DNA of 64,000 nt from Synechococcus sp. UW140 (GTDB taxonomy: Bacteria > Cyanobacteriota > Cyanobacteriia > PCC-6307 > Cyanobiaceae): the NCBI GenBank assembly GCA_945861595.1, contig CAMAVE010000001.1, positions 1 to 64,000 on the forward strand, given 5' to 3'. The number at the start of each line of letters is the position of its first letter. Within the stretch, counting starts at the first letter, position 1. This document shows positions 7,807 through 17,451 of the stretch, in pieces. Position numbers and translations under genes: made by a program. The notes beneath the pieces are model-generated. The model was not told the origin of the DNA. It ran no database searches and saw only the letters and a program-made list of their open reading frames with translations.

Positions 7807-9372
7807 CTAAAGAGCGTTTGCGCTACAAATCCGTATTTGATTAAATCTTTTACAGCTAAAATGCGTTCGCACCATGTCTTCGCCGGCAGAAACAAAGTGA
7901 TTCCAAGTATCAATTATTCTTTGCTTGTCAGCCCCTATTGGCAGCCAATTGGGAGGTTGCTCATAGCGGTGAAAACTGGGATCAATGACGAGTACTGGCG
8001 CTATTCTGACGCAATCTAAAATATTTTTCAACCTCTCTGCTGAATAGAAGACATACTGGTGGAAGTCTGGACAGACAAGCTTGTTCATTGGGGCACCGTG
8101 AGGGATCACATTGGAGTTCTGACCTAGCCGGGCAAACGCATATCCATTCGGGTATGCCGACCTAAAGGATTGTGACTCAGCTGACTCCTGCGTGGCCGAT
8201 ACAAGTTTATTTACAACCGCTTGAGGCGAGTCAATATAATGGGGAAAGCCTGGCATACCACTGAGTAGTACAGCTAGCAAAATGACTGAAATCATGGTGA
8301 TTGCCCTTGATCTCCTTAGGTAGCTCGATAGCATTGCAGCCAGCGTAATCAATATTAGGGTTTGGCCGAAATAGATGATCTGCAAGTGATGCCTCCATAG
8401 CCCCGTATTCGCCAGAATGAATAGGGAGAATAAAAAGGTTGCCAGTGTGGCGATAGCGAAAGAGCGAGCCTGCACTTCTCCACGACTAATTGCAACACAA
8501 ATGGCAAGAATCAGGCCTGCGAATGGCAACGCAACAGCAAAGAATACGCTTGCCTGGTCTGTGAATATCGTCCGCAGGTGAGCGACCAATGAACCCGAGA
8601 AGCCGTCGCTATTTATCAAGACACTATTGGCGTAAAGGATGTTATTACGCTGGGCTTGCAGGTAACCGAATAGCTCGCCCCTGCTGGCCAGTAATCCAAA
8701 AATTGAAGCCGCAGAGAATACGAACCCTATGAATATTAAGCCTAGATTCTGGACAGCAATGCGGAGTCGCCGCTCTCTGGAACTGGAAAGCTCGCTGGCG
8801 AGGCAAAACACAACGGGCAGCGGGAACATAATCAACTTTGAAAAAAGCAGAATGGCCATCAGTGAGCCGCTCAATAGAAATCTTTTTCGAAAATATTGAG
8901 AGCAGCACAGCAGAGCCAATGCCGTTGCAGGGAGATGGGTGTCGCCTGGAACCCAGAATGCGCCTGTTACCAGAAAGGGTACGGCGATAAGCAAGGCTTT
9001 TTGTTGTATTTTACTTATCGAGACCAGGTTTCTAGCAATATCGCAGGCAGAGAGGGCGGCGATTAACGCTATGGAGAGCTCAAAAACATACTCTCCAGCC
9101 GCGCCAAACAACCGCTGACTTGAAACGGCATAATAAAAGAGAGGATCCTTGTTGTCGTAAACGTCAACATAGAGACGACTGCCTTTATTGAGATACTCGG
9201 CTACGGATACAAATATTGCCCTGTCTGATGTGGGAGCAGGTATCAGGCTAAACAAAAAGCATGTGACGATAGAAGTTACCACTATTGCTAGAAATGGCCA
9301 TGATATCCACTGGCGGCTTGTGGCCGAGCTTGCGATGCTGCCAAGATGCCTTTCAAGATGGAAACGCTTCAC
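7807..9372 (-). CDS. GT-C (GT39/83-like) membrane glycosyltransferase
   Basis: About 521 residues from a GTG preceded by GAGG; the track uses a TTG five codons earlier. Roughly ten hydrophobic helices are visible. The first extracytoplasmic loop reads TSDRAIFVSVAEYLNKGSRLYVDVYDNKDPLFYY, which matches the acidic-plus-DNKPPL pattern of ArnT/PMT-type glycosyltransferases that use polyprenyl-phosphate sugars. It would add a sugar to a cell-surface acceptor outside the cytoplasmic membrane. The gene is AT-richer, with codon use unlike its neighbours, and has no partner genes nearby, which suggests transfer or a strain-specific surface gene. Confidence 0.75.
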   Translation of the reverse strand: MKRFHLERHLGSIASSATSRQWISWPFLAIVVTSIVTCFLFSLIPAPTSDRAIFVSVAEYLNKGSRLYVDVYDNKDPLFYYAVSSQRLFGAAGEYVFELSIALIAALSACDIARNLVSISKIQQKALLIAVPFLVTGAFWVPGDTHLPATALALLCCSQYFRKRFLLSGSLMAILLFSKLIMFPLPVVFCLASELSSSRERRLRIAVQNLGLIFIGFVFSAASIFGLLASRGELFGYLQAQRNNILYANSVLINSDGFSGSLVAHLRTIFTDQASVFFAVALPFAGLILAICVAISRGEVQARSFAIATLATFLFSLFILANTGLWRHHLQIIYFGQTLILITLAAMLSSYLRRSRAITMISVILLAVLLSGMPGFPHYIDSPQAVVNKLVSATQESAESQSFRSAYPNGYAFARLGQNSNVIPHGAPMNKLVCPDFHQYVFYSAERLKNILDCVRIAPVLVIDPSFHRYEQPPNWLPIGADKQRIIDTWNHFVSAGEDMVRTHFSCKRFNQIRICSANAL

Positions 9373-9387
9373 GGCCTGGCGCCTCAA

Positions 9388-10445
9388 TTTTTTGGGGTGG
9401 GGGCGGGGGGTAGTTAGTGGACTAGAGCAGGCCTATGACGGCGTCCTATCCAGGCCTAGAGCGAACCATGATTGACTTGCCAAGAAAATATTTAAGGGCA
9501 ACGTGAACTATCGCCTCTGACGCACCGTAGCCGACCATCAAGACCATTATTCCGATGTGATTTTGCCCTAAGATTCAAGGGAGAGCAAGCATGTTAAGGG
9601 GTACCCAATCACGATAAACTTGAAAGGGATTACAGGAATCCCGATGGAGCAGAGATGGGGCTAATCCCCCCCATATATCGAGCCGAAGTAAAAAATGCCC
9701 GGGCCCCACTCCTCTGCCTGGGAAGATCACACCTCTCCAGCCCGACCACTAGCAACCACCAGGGGCTTGATTCAGATGGGTCATAGCGACCCTGTGCAGT
9801 TCGCCACAGCGAAACAGCTCGATCGTCCCGATCGCAACGGTTGCACTAGCTATGGCTTCGCGAACTGGGGTCCGACTCATGCTGGCAAGGCGATTGAGCA
9901 AAGCCCGGCAACCAAAGGCCGAGCAGGTGGTGCCAGGTTTCAATTCACCCCTACGGCCAGGCCCACGCGGCCTTCGCAAGCAAGCAGCGTGGGCCTGGCC
10001 ATCAATTCCACCATCCCTATCCACGCCCCTATCCACGCATCACCACCTCACCGTCCCAACCCCATGCCCGGTGCCTTGGACAAGTGTCCATGGGGGTTGC
10101 GCGAGACCTCCCCTGATCCACATCACTTTTGCAGTAGCTGACTGCCAATCCAGGGAAAGGGAAGATCGAAAGCGGAGCCCCAAAGCCAAGCTGTGGTCAA
10201 TCCACTTGTCAGTCTGTCCAAGTCCGGGACTTGGTAGCTCTCATTGGGCAAGAAAAGGGTGAACCACCATGCCGTTCTGCCCCAGATTCCGACCTGGATG
10301 AACCAGAAGGGGCATCAGAGCGGGGCTTCGTTTCCGGCTACGGGGCCGGTCTACGTCACCGTCGCGACAGACACCCCATGTCGAAAAGGGAGTCAGATCA
10401 GAAAACTGTAGAAGGCAGTCACCAACACAGCAGTTCCTCCACACC
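9388..10445. other. Second gene-poor part of the accessory island
   Basis: About 1 kb between the glycosyltransferase and purK with no supported full gene. Track ORFs here look like chance frames. One short minus-strand frame (9446-9547) is listed separately. A TGTCAGTCTGTCC motif sits near 10208, echoing repeats elsewhere. Confidence 0.55.
9446..9547 (-). CDS. Possible 33-residue membrane peptide or gene remnant
   Basis: The frame MVLMVGYGASEAIVHVALKY, then FLGKSIMVRSRPG, opens with ATG and ends TAG, 59 bp upstream of the glycosyltransferase on the same strand. It has a hydrophobic, protein-like composition and could be the C-terminal relic of a membrane transporter or flippase. It is too short to identify. 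Confidence 0.25.
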   Translation of the reverse strand: MVLMVGYGASEAIVHVALKYFLGKSIMVRSRPG

Positions 10446-11858
10446 CTAAGCCCAATCGTGGGCCGGCAGGGGCCAGATGCTGCGGATTTCCTCCAACCGT
10501 TGGTGCGCTTCGAGGGCCCGCTCCTCGGGGTCGGAGGCCTGCAAAAGCACGGTGAGATGGCCCAGTTTGCGACCCAGGGCCGATCCCTGCTTGCCGTACC
10601 AATGCAGGGTTGCCTGGGGGAGGGCCGCCAGGGCCGCTAGGGCGGCTTCACGCTCGGCCTCTCCTCGGTCGATGCCAAGCAGGTTGACCATTAACGCCCC
10701 GGCGGCGGTCAGCTCAGGGGCTTGCAAGGGCTGGCCGTCAACGATGCGCACCTGCTGGGCGAACTGACTAATGGAACAGGCCTCGATGCTGTAGTGGCCG
10801 GAGTTGTGGGTGCGGGGAGCCAGTTCGTTCACCAGCAGCCCGGCCGGACCATAGAAAAATTCAATTGAGAGCACCCCCACGTAGTCCAAGGCCGTCAGCA
10901 GGGAGGCCGCCATGTTGCGGGCCATCGCTTCCAGCGATTGGCTGGCTTGGGCCGGGGCAAGTACCCAGTCACAGACCTGGTCCTGTTGGTGAGTTTCCAC
11001 CAGGGGGTAGCAGGCCACGGCGCCAGCACGGTCGCGGCAGGCCACCAGGGCCAGTTCCCGTTCAAAGGCCACGAACTCTTCCAGGATCCAGAGCGCCGGA
11101 TCCACCTGATTCAGCAACTGGCCCAGCTCCGCCGCCGATCGAAGAATCAAGGTGCCCTTACCGTCGTAGCCGCCCCGTATCGCCTTGGCCACCAGAGGGA
11201 AACTCCAGCCCTGGGGTAATCCCCCTTGGGCCAGCGACAGTTGCCCGGAGGCTTCCCCATCAGCCTCAGCCGCGTGAACGCCTAGCTCGCCAGGTTCAGG
11301 CTCTGCTGCAACAGCCGCAGCGGGGACCGGGCTCGCCACTTGCCATGGAACGGCCGAGTCGAAAAAGTTCGCCGCCGCGGCTGGGTTGTTGGCTTGCTCC
11401 AGGCTGGAGCGGGGCTGGAGCCGGGCGGCGGACCCCAGGGCGTTGAGCGGCAGCCAGCGGGGAGTCGGAATGGAGAGGCGGCCCAGCAGGTCCCGTTGCT
11501 GGCGCTTGTCCACCAGGGGACCCAGCGACTCCAAGCTGGGCAGGAAGACCACACCTGCCTCGGCCAAGGGGGCCAGGGCGTCGAGATCGACCCATTCATT
11601 CTCAAAGCTGATGGCGCCGCAACGCCGGCTCAGCTCCAAGGTGGCGCTGGCATCGCCAATTTTCGCCTGCAGCACCGTGGTGGCCAGGCCCACGGCCGGA
11701 TCGGCCGCCCCAGGGGTCTGCAGATGCAGGGGAACCCCCTGCTGCCGCGCCGCCTCGGCCAGCATCAAGGCCAGTTGGCCGCCCCCCACAATGCCGATCC
11801 CCACAGCGTGGGGCGACCCGGGCGACTGCAGGGGCAGCAAGGCGGGATCAGTGCTCAC
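10446..11858 (-). CDS. purK: 5-(carboxyamino)imidazole ribonucleotide synthase PurK
   Basis: An ATP-grasp enzyme that carboxylates AIR with bicarbonate and ATP in purine synthesis. The N-terminal GIVGGGQLALMLAEAARQQG, the SFENEWV segment, RGGYDGKGTL and the C-terminal VNELAPRTHNSGHYSIEA motifs are all present. A stretch of about 70 extra Ala/Pro/Gln-rich residues lies between IPTPRWLPL and FPLVAKAIRGGYDGKG, where relatives have a short linker. The track uses a TTG start at 11885; I prefer the GTG at 11858, which has GAGG in front. About 470 residues, longer than the usual 360-400. Confidence 0.92.
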   Translation of the reverse strand: MSTDPALLPLQSPGSPHAVGIGIVGGGQLALMLAEAARQQGVPLHLQTPGAADPAVGLATTVLQAKIGDASATLELSRRCGAISFENEWVDLDALAPLAEAGVVFLPSLESLGPLVDKRQQRDLLGRLSIPTPRWLPLNALGSAARLQPRSSLEQANNPAAAANFFDSAVPWQVASPVPAAAVAAEPEPGELGVHAAEADGEASGQLSLAQGGLPQGWSFPLVAKAIRGGYDGKGTLILRSAAELGQLLNQVDPALWILEEFVAFERELALVACRDRAGAVACYPLVETHQQDQVCDWVLAPAQASQSLEAMARNMAASLLTALDYVGVLSIEFFYGPAGLLVNELAPRTHNSGHYSIEACSISQFAQQVRIVDGQPLQAPELTAAGALMVNLLGIDRGEAEREAALAALAALPQATLHWYGKQGSALGRKLGHLTVLLQASDPEERALEAHQRLEEIRSIWPLPAHDWA

Positions 11859-11933
11859 AACCACCTCGCGCCTGCTGCAGGCCAATCACCCACTTTGGCA
11901 CTGGATCGGGCCAACCCCGGGCCCAACCCAAAC

Positions 11934-12824
11934 TCAAGTCAGGCCCCGCTCGCCGGCAGCCACAAGCCGCACCAGGCTGAGCAGCAACACAATCAGGAAC
12001 AGGGCCAGGCCCACGGTGCAGGCATAGCTGATTTCGAGTTCCGAGAAGGCCTGGTCATACACGTAATACACCAGGGTGCGGGTCGAATCGGCAGGCCCTC
12101 CCTGGGTCATCAAGAACACCTCCTCAAACACCTTGGTGGCCGCAATCGCCGAGATCACGGCCACCAAGGTGATGTAGGGCCGCAGCAGGGGCAAGGTGAT
12201 ATCGACGTGCTTGCGCCAGCCCTCACTGCCATCGAGGGAGGCGGCTTCGTAGAGATCCTTGGAGATGCCCTGGAGACCGGCTACAAAGATCACCATGTAG
12301 TAACCCAGGCCCTTCCAAAGGGTCACCAGCATCACCGCCGGTAGGGCAAGCAGGGGGTTGGTGAGAAAGCCAATCGGCGAAAAAGCAGGCCCGAGCAGGC
12401 TGGCCAGCCAGCCATTGATCAGGCCGGTTTCGGCATAAAGCCAGCGAAAGGCAATGGCCGCCACCACAATCGACACCAACACGGGCGCATAGAAGGCGGC
12501 CCGGAACCAATGGATGCCTGGCAGCTGCCGGTTGACGAGTACGGCGAGCACCAGGGACCCCAACACAATCGGTGGCACCACGCCAACGAGATACACCAAG
12601 GTTGTGCCAAGCACCCGGAAAAACATCGGGTCGTGGAGCAGGCGCTTGAGGTTGGCCAACCCCACAAATTTCAGGGGTTCAGCCACATCGAGACCCGTCT
12701 GGCTGACGCTCATCAACAGGGCCATGGCCGCGGGCACCAGCACCGACAGGCCAAGCAGCAGCAAGGCCGGTGCCAGGAAGGCCCAGGCGGTGCGATTGCG
12801 TCTGGGGCTGGAAGCCTCGGCCAT
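11934..12824 (-). CDS. Sugar-type ABC transporter permease (MalF/UgpA family)
   Basis: 296 residues with six hydrophobic helices and the cytoplasmic EAA loop [24 protein letters not shown], which contacts the ATPase. It belongs to the CUT1 carbohydrate permeases (maltose, glycerol-3-phosphate, glucosylglycerol types). The second permease, binding protein and ATPase are not adjacent, so the substrate cannot be given; a compatible-solute or sugar role is likely. ATG start; it lies 75 bp after purK's start on the same strand and is divergent from aroB. Confidence 0.88.
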   Translation of the reverse strand: MAEASSPRRNRTAWAFLAPALLLLGLSVLVPAAMALLMSVSQTGLDVAEPLKFVGLANLKRLLHDPMFFRVLGTTLVYLVGVVPPIVLGSLVLAVLVNRQLPGIHWFRAAFYAPVLVSIVVAAIAFRWLYAETGLINGWLASLLGPAFSPIGFLTNPLLALPAVMLVTLWKGLGYYMVIFVAGLQGISKDLYEAASLDGSEGWRKHVDITLPLLRPYITLVAVISAIAATKVFEEVFLMTQGGPADSTRTLVYYVYDQAFSELEISYACTVGLALFLIVLLLSLVRLVAAGERGLT

Positions 12825-12900
12825 GGCCCAAACCTTAGGGGCTTGCTGGCCTGGGCAAGCTCAAGCGGCAGACTCGATCACAGCCCAGACGCCCTTGCCC

Positions 12901-14079
12901 GTGCCCGCCGTGAGCAGCAGCCCCGCCACTCCAGTCAGCTCGATCCAGGCAGGCCCAGCCCCTTCCCAGGCGCAACCGGTGCTGTTTGAGACGATTGAGG
13001 TCGCCTTGCAACGCCACCCCTACCCGGTGGTGATTGGGGCTGGCGGAATGGCCCAGCTAGGAGCCCTGGTGGCCCAGCAGGGTTTTGGCACCGGAACGAA
13101 GGTCTTAATCGTCAGCAATCCGGAGGTGGAGGCCCGGTACGGGGCCACGGCCCTGGCCAGCCTGCAGGCGGCCGGCTTCGACACCACGCTGCTGGTGGTG
13201 GAGGCCGGTGAACAGCAGAAAACCCCCGCCACCATTGGCCTCATTCACGAGGCCGCCTTCGAGCGCAAATTGGAGCGTCGCTCCTTGCTGGTGGCCCTTG
13301 GCGGTGGGGTGGTCGGCGACATGACTGGCTTTGCGGCCGCCACCTGGCTCAGGGGAATCGCCGTGGTGCAGGTGCCCACCACCCTGCTGGCCATGGTCGA
13401 TGCGGCGATCGGCGGCAAGACGGGGGTGAACCATCCGGGCGGCAAGAACCTGATCGGGGCCTTCCACCAGCCCGCTCTGGTGCTGATTGATCCCCAGACC
13501 CTGGCCAGCCTGCCGGAACGGGAATTCCGGGCCGGCATGGCCGAGGTGATCAAGTACGGGGTGATTGGCGATCCCGAGTTATTTGCAGCCCTCGAGGCCG
13601 CCGGCGACCTCTCCAGCCTGGAGCGGCTGAGCCCCCAACTTCTTCAGGCCATCCTGCAGCGTTCGGCGGCGGCCAAGGCCCAGGTGGTGGCGGCCGATGA
13701 ACACGAGGGCGGCCTGCGGGCGATCCTCAACTACGGCCACACCCTCGGCCATGTGGTGGAAGCCCTCTGCGGCTACGGCACCTATTTGCACGGCGAAGCC
13801 GTGGCGATCGGCATGGTCGCCGCCGGTGAAATCGCCCTGGCCCTGGGCCTGTGGACAGCACGCGAGCAGGAGCGCCAACGGTGCCTGGTGGCGGCCGCCG
13901 GCCTGCCCCAGCGCTGGCCCGACCTGGACCTAGAGGCGGTGTTGGCCTGCCTACAGGGAGATAAAAAGGTGCGCGACGGCCGGGTGCGCTTTGTGCTGCC
14001 CACGGGCATCGGCAGGGTGGTGATCCGCGATGACATCGACGCGGCGGTGATCGGCGCGGCCCTGGAGCGGCTGGCCTGA
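12901..14079 (+). CDS. aroB: 3-dehydroquinate synthase AroB
   Basis: Second step of the shikimate pathway, converting DAHP to 3-dehydroquinate with NAD and a metal ion. Visible motifs include [48 protein letters not shown], the metal ligands in [12 protein letters not shown] and HGEAVAIGM. The 521-residue track ORF is over-extended, since its upstream part is antisense to the ABC permease. GTG at 12901 or 12910 gives about 390 residues, close to family length. The first 30 residues are low-complexity Ser/Pro/Ala. Confidence 0.93.
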   Translation: MPAVSSSPATPVSSIQAGPAPSQAQPVLFETIEVALQRHPYPVVIGAGGMAQLGALVAQQGFGTGTKVLIVSNPEVEARYGATALASLQAAGFDTTLLVVEAGEQQKTPATIGLIHEAAFERKLERRSLLVALGGGVVGDMTGFAAATWLRGIAVVQVPTTLLAMVDAAIGGKTGVNHPGGKNLIGAFHQPALVLIDPQTLASLPEREFRAGMAEVIKYGVIGDPELFAALEAAGDLSSLERLSPQLLQAILQRSAAAKAQVVAADEHEGGLRAILNYGHTLGHVVEALCGYGTYLHGEAVAIGMVAAGEIALALGLWTAREQERQRCLVAAAGLPQRWPDLDLEAVLACLQGDKKVRDGRVRFVLPTGIGRVVIRDDIDAAVIGAALERLA

Positions 14080-14085
14080 GCCGGT

Positions 14086-15498
14086 TCAGGGATCGCGCAG
14101 AAACAGCGGCAGCGGCGACTCCCCGGGGGGCTGGCTCCCTGGGGGGCTGGGCTGGCCAGAGGGCAGGCTTGATCGGGGCTTGTCCCCAGCACCTGGCGCG
14201 GCAGCAGAGCCATCCCGGCTGAAGGCAAACCAACGAAAGGCCCCTAGGCCGGCGGGATCGACCAGGCGCAGCAGGCATTCGCGCCGGCCCAGGGCCGTGG
14301 CTAAATCGAGCCGCTCACCAACCAGCGGGGTTTGCAAGCCATGGAGCCGCTGGGCCAACCCCAGGGCCAGCAGGGCCTCCCCCTGGCTGCGCTGGCCGAG
14401 CAGCTGCCAGCCCCCCTGGCGGGCCGCCAGCACCAGGCTGTCGCTGCAGAGATGGGCCGTCAGGTCCCAGGAACCCGGTTGGCGCAGGGGGTCGCCACTG
14501 GCCTCCTGCTGGCGATAGGCCATCAGGGTGCCATCCAGCCGCTGGGGGGCGTAGTAGCGCTCGGCGGGGATGGCGTAATCAATCACCAGCAGCCGGCCGT
14601 GGGCGATCCCGGCGGCGCAGCTGGCCAACCAGGGCGCCAGCTCCGGATGCAGCTCCGTGGCCCAACCCGGGCCCCGGCGCGGGTCGGGGGGCCAGAGGCC
14701 TAGGGACTCCAGGGTTGGTTCCGCCTCCGGCCCGAGGGGATCGCCATCGATGAGCTCTAGGAACTCCGGCTGGCCAGCCTCCTGGCTGAGGGCCACCCGT
14801 TGCTGGCGCCAATGGCGGCCATCCCAACGGATCCGCGCCACCGCTAAGGCATCGAGCACCTCATGGGCGAGCACCACGCCGGTGCATGGGGATTGGGCCA
14901 GCTCCTCGGCGCTGACCCAGCGGCAGGGCAGGGGGCAGGATTGGAGTTGCCGGCGCTGGCGGTCCGCCATGCCGCCATTGGGTTCCACCAACACCAGCTC
15001 GCAGCAGGCCGCCAGCTGGGGCCACCCCAGGGCCAGGGCCTGGGCCAGCTGCAGGGCCAACTCCCCTTCGCCCGGGCCCGTTTCGACCAGGGCCAGGGGC
15101 CTAGGGGGCTCGCAACCAGCTCCGCGCGCGCTGGCAGACCGTTCAAGATCGAGCCCCTGCTCCAGCGCCAGTTCCGCCAGCCACTCGGCCAGCTGGGGGG
15201 CGAGCAGGGCCGCGAAATCCGAGCCCAGGGATGGGGAGGTGACGAAGTCGCCGCGGCGGCCAATTCGGAGACGGCCGCTGCCATAGGCCCCGTGGTCGGG
15301 ATCATGGAGGGCCCAGGCCATGTAGGTGTGGAACGGCACCGAGCCCCCCGCCGCCAGCAACCGCTGCTGCAACCACTCGGGCAGGTCTGATTCGTCCAGG
15401 CGGGAGATCAAGGGCTGAAGATCAAGGGGTCGAGGTCCTGGGCCCACGGCACCGCCCAAGTGTCGGTGAGAATGCTGGCCCACTGAAGCAGCAGCCAT
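14086..15498 (-). CDS. MidA-type SAM-dependent methyltransferase (DUF185)
   Basis: About 470 residues of the COG1565/NDUFAF7 family. The N-terminus has FHTYMAWALHDPDHGAYGSGRLRIGRRGDFVTSPSLGSDFAALLAPQL, then the SAM-binding segment ALVETGPGEGELALQLA. In mitochondria the homologue methylates an arginine of complex I; in cyanobacteria a role with NDH-1 is plausible but inferred. It is convergent with aroB, whose stop lies 6 bp away. The start is uncertain: ATG at 15498 overlaps the divergent TPM gene by 2 nt, and GTGs at 15513 and 15447 are alternatives. Confidence 0.85.
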   Translation of the reverse strand: MAAASVGQHSHRHLGGAVGPGPRPLDLQPLISRLDESDLPEWLQQRLLAAGGSVPFHTYMAWALHDPDHGAYGSGRLRIGRRGDFVTSPSLGSDFAALLAPQLAEWLAELALEQGLDLERSASARGAGCEPPRPLALVETGPGEGELALQLAQALALGWPQLAACCELVLVEPNGGMADRQRRQLQSCPLPCRWVSAEELAQSPCTGVVLAHEVLDALAVARIRWDGRHWRQQRVALSQEAGQPEFLELIDGDPLGPEAEPTLESLGLWPPDPRRGPGWATELHPELAPWLASCAAGIAHGRLLVIDYAIPAERYYAPQRLDGTLMAYRQQEASGDPLRQPGSWDLTAHLCSDSLVLAARQGGWQLLGQRSQGEALLALGLAQRLHGLQTPLVGERLDLATALGRRECLLRLVDPAGLGAFRWFAFSRDGSAAAPGAGDKPRSSLPSGQPSPPGSQPPGESPLPLFLRDP

Positions 15499-16327
15499 GG
15501 GCCTTTGCGACACGTTCAGGCGCCTGGGTCGCTTCGCCGCCGGCCTGCTGTTGCTGGTCAGCCTGCTGGGGTTTGGCCCCGGGCCGGCCCAGGCCTATGA
15601 CAACCCCGACCTCCTGCCCGACCACCCCACCCCGGTAATCGACCTGGCCAAGGCCCTCAGCGATGGCCAGCGCGCCAGCCTGGAGGCCAGCCTCAACGCC
15701 TTTGAGGCAAGCAGTGGCTGGAAACTGAGGGTGCTGAGCCAATACGACCGCACCCCGGGTTTAGCGGTGAAGGAGTTTTGGGGGCTCGATGAACGCAGCC
15801 TGGTGCTGGTGGCCGATCCCCGCGGCGGCAACCTGCTCAACTTCAACGTCGGCGATGCCCTCTTCGCCCTGATGCCACGCACCTTCTGGGTCGAACTGCA
15901 AACCCGCTACGGCAACCAGTACTACGTTCGCGAGCACGGCGAAGATGGCGCCATTGTGGATGCCCTCTCGGCGGTGCAGGGCTGCCTGGAACGGGGCGGC
16001 TGCCAGGTGGTGCCAGGCCTGCCCCAAGAACAGTGGCTGCTCACCCTCTGCACCTCCCTTCTGGGCGGCCTGATCGTTGGCTTTGCCGCCTACCCGCGCA
16101 AGGAAGGGCGCACGGTGGAATGGGCCTGGGTGCTGCTGCTCTCGCCCCTCTGGGGACTCCTGTTCCTCGTTTTCGGCCTCGGGCCAGTGCTGACGCGCAC
16201 CAGCGACTGGCTACCGATCAGCCGCAACTGCCTGGGCTTTTTTGCCGCGGCCCTCGCGGCTTACCTCATTGCCCAGCAAACCGTTGGCCGTTCTCGCCTC
16301 AGCGACCAGGGCAGTGGCGACTCCTGA
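15497..16327 (+). CDS. TPM-domain protein, Psb32/TLP18.3-like
   Basis: 276 residues. A signal peptide (FAAGLLLLVSLLGFGPGPAQA, cut after AQA) is followed by a TPM domain at about 35-165 (VIDLAKALSDGQRASLEASLNAFEASSGWKLRVLSQYDRTPG) and two C-terminal helices. The family assists photosystem II repair on the lumenal side. ATG start. It faces the MidA gene head to head with overlapping starts, an odd arrangement implying promoters inside the opposite genes. Confidence 0.85.
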   Translation: MGLCDTFRRLGRFAAGLLLLVSLLGFGPGPAQAYDNPDLLPDHPTPVIDLAKALSDGQRASLEASLNAFEASSGWKLRVLSQYDRTPGLAVKEFWGLDERSLVLVADPRGGNLLNFNVGDALFALMPRTFWVELQTRYGNQYYVREHGEDGAIVDALSAVQGCLERGGCQVVPGLPQEQWLLTLCTSLLGGLIVGFAAYPRKEGRTVEWAWVLLLSPLWGLLFLVFGLGPVLTRTSDWLPISRNCLGFFAAALAAYLIAQQTVGRSRLSDQGSGDS

Positions 16328-16527
16328 GGAGGGGCCTAAGCACGCTGGAGGACAACCCCGCGCTGATTGAGCTCAGGGTTGGAGCTCTCAAAAGTTCCAT
16401 TTCCCTGAAGGCGTGATTCGGCTGAACTGGCTAAGCCAACGAACCAGGCCAGTTGGGCCATTCAACCCATCAGCCAAGCCTGCTCAGCGAGGTTTGCCCA
16501 GGGCTGAAAGGTAAGCCTGCCTAGAAC

Positions 16528-17451
16528 TCAAAGCGACGGCTTGGCAGTTTCGGCGAACTGGCAAACCAGTTGGCCCCGGAGGCAAACAGGAGACCCGGCC
16601 TGATCGTCGCGCAGGCTTTCGCTGGGGAGTTCACCCTGCAACTGGGCCAGGTTGTCCTCGTAAAAACGCTTCAAGTCGGCAAACCGACGTACGGGCTGGC
16701 CGTAGTAGCTGCTGCCGCCGAGGGTCGGGAAAGACGCCCACTCCGGGGCCAGCCGGGCAGCCAGGCTGCGGGTAAAACGACCCGCATCGGCCAGGGGCAG
16801 GGCCCCGCGGCGCTGGATAAGCAGCAGGGCGGCCTGGTCCTGCTCCTCAGGGCTGAACGTCTGCAAGCCGAGCAGGCGGCTGGCCATCGACCAGGTGAAG
16901 GGCATGAACTGGTAGGCACCGGCAGCGGCACTGGCGTAGCGGGCCGTGCGGATCACCAGGTTGGGATGGCGCTCCATCGAGCCCATCAGGCTGCCGCCAA
17001 ACAGGATGCGATAGCCGATGTCTTGACCGCCGGCCCAGGTGCCTTCCGCGTAGCGGATCGTGTTGAGCAGGGCCCGGCGGGCCGGGGTGATCGGGTAGTT
17101 GGCCCGCACGGGCGGCGGACTGGCAATCGGGAAGGGTGCCGTTGACGGACCGTCCAGATCAAGCATGGCCAGGCGCTGGGCCGGCTGCTCCAGCTGGCGG
17201 CCCAGGCTGGAGCTGGTGGTGAGTGGGCCGCTGGCTTGCGGGCTGGACATCACGGCAGCCGAAGGGGCTGACGCTTCTAGGAACTGATCATTAAGGGCCG
17301 TGCCCAGGCTGTCTCGTGGCGCAGCCGTGGCCGCCAAAGGGGCGACAAGGGTCAGCAACCCGGTAGCGAGGGGCCAGAACGGGAATCGCGACGCTCGCGG
17401 GGTCTCAGCGACGCGAGTGGGAACGGCCTTGGTTGAAAAAACTGGAGTCAA
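16528..17451 (-). CDS. Exported lambda-R-like muramidase (GH104 family)
   Basis: 307 residues. A hydrophobic signal/anchor (FPFWPLATGLLTLVAPLAATAA) and a Ser/Ala/Pro linker precede a domain at about 125-285. This domain aligns by eye with phage lambda endolysin R: TIRYAEGTW carries the catalytic Glu (E136), followed by YRILFGGSLM, the conserved HP, SAAAGAYQFMPFTW, FSPEEQDQAALLLIQRRGALPL and WASFPTLGGSSYYG. It should cleave peptidoglycan as a lytic transglycosylase in the periplasm. The signal and lack of phage neighbours suggest host cell-wall remodelling. TTG is the only upstream start, directly after an in-frame TGA. Confidence 0.82.
   Translation of the reverse strand: MTPVFSTKAVPTRVAETPRASRFPFWPLATGLLTLVAPLAATAAPRDSLGTALNDQFLEASAPSAAVMSSPQASGPLTTSSSLGRQLEQPAQRLAMLDLDGPSTAPFPIASPPPVRANYPITPARRALLNTIRYAEGTWAGGQDIGYRILFGGSLMGSMERHPNLVIRTARYASAAAGAYQFMPFTWSMASRLLGLQTFSPEEQDQAALLLIQRRGALPLADAGRFTRSLAARLAPEWASFPTLGGSSYYGQPVRRFADLKRFYEDNLAQLQGELPSESLRDDQAGSPVCLRGQLVCQFAETAKPSL

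Noticed and set aside
9749-10036. SRTPVREAIA motif resembling a GntR helix-turn-helix
   Set aside because: Only about ten residues match, the surrounding frame is low in coding character, and there is no ribosome site; probably chance.
12514-12900. N-terminal extension of the aroB ORF
   Set aside because: It is antisense to the ABC permease and makes the protein about 130 residues too long for AroB.
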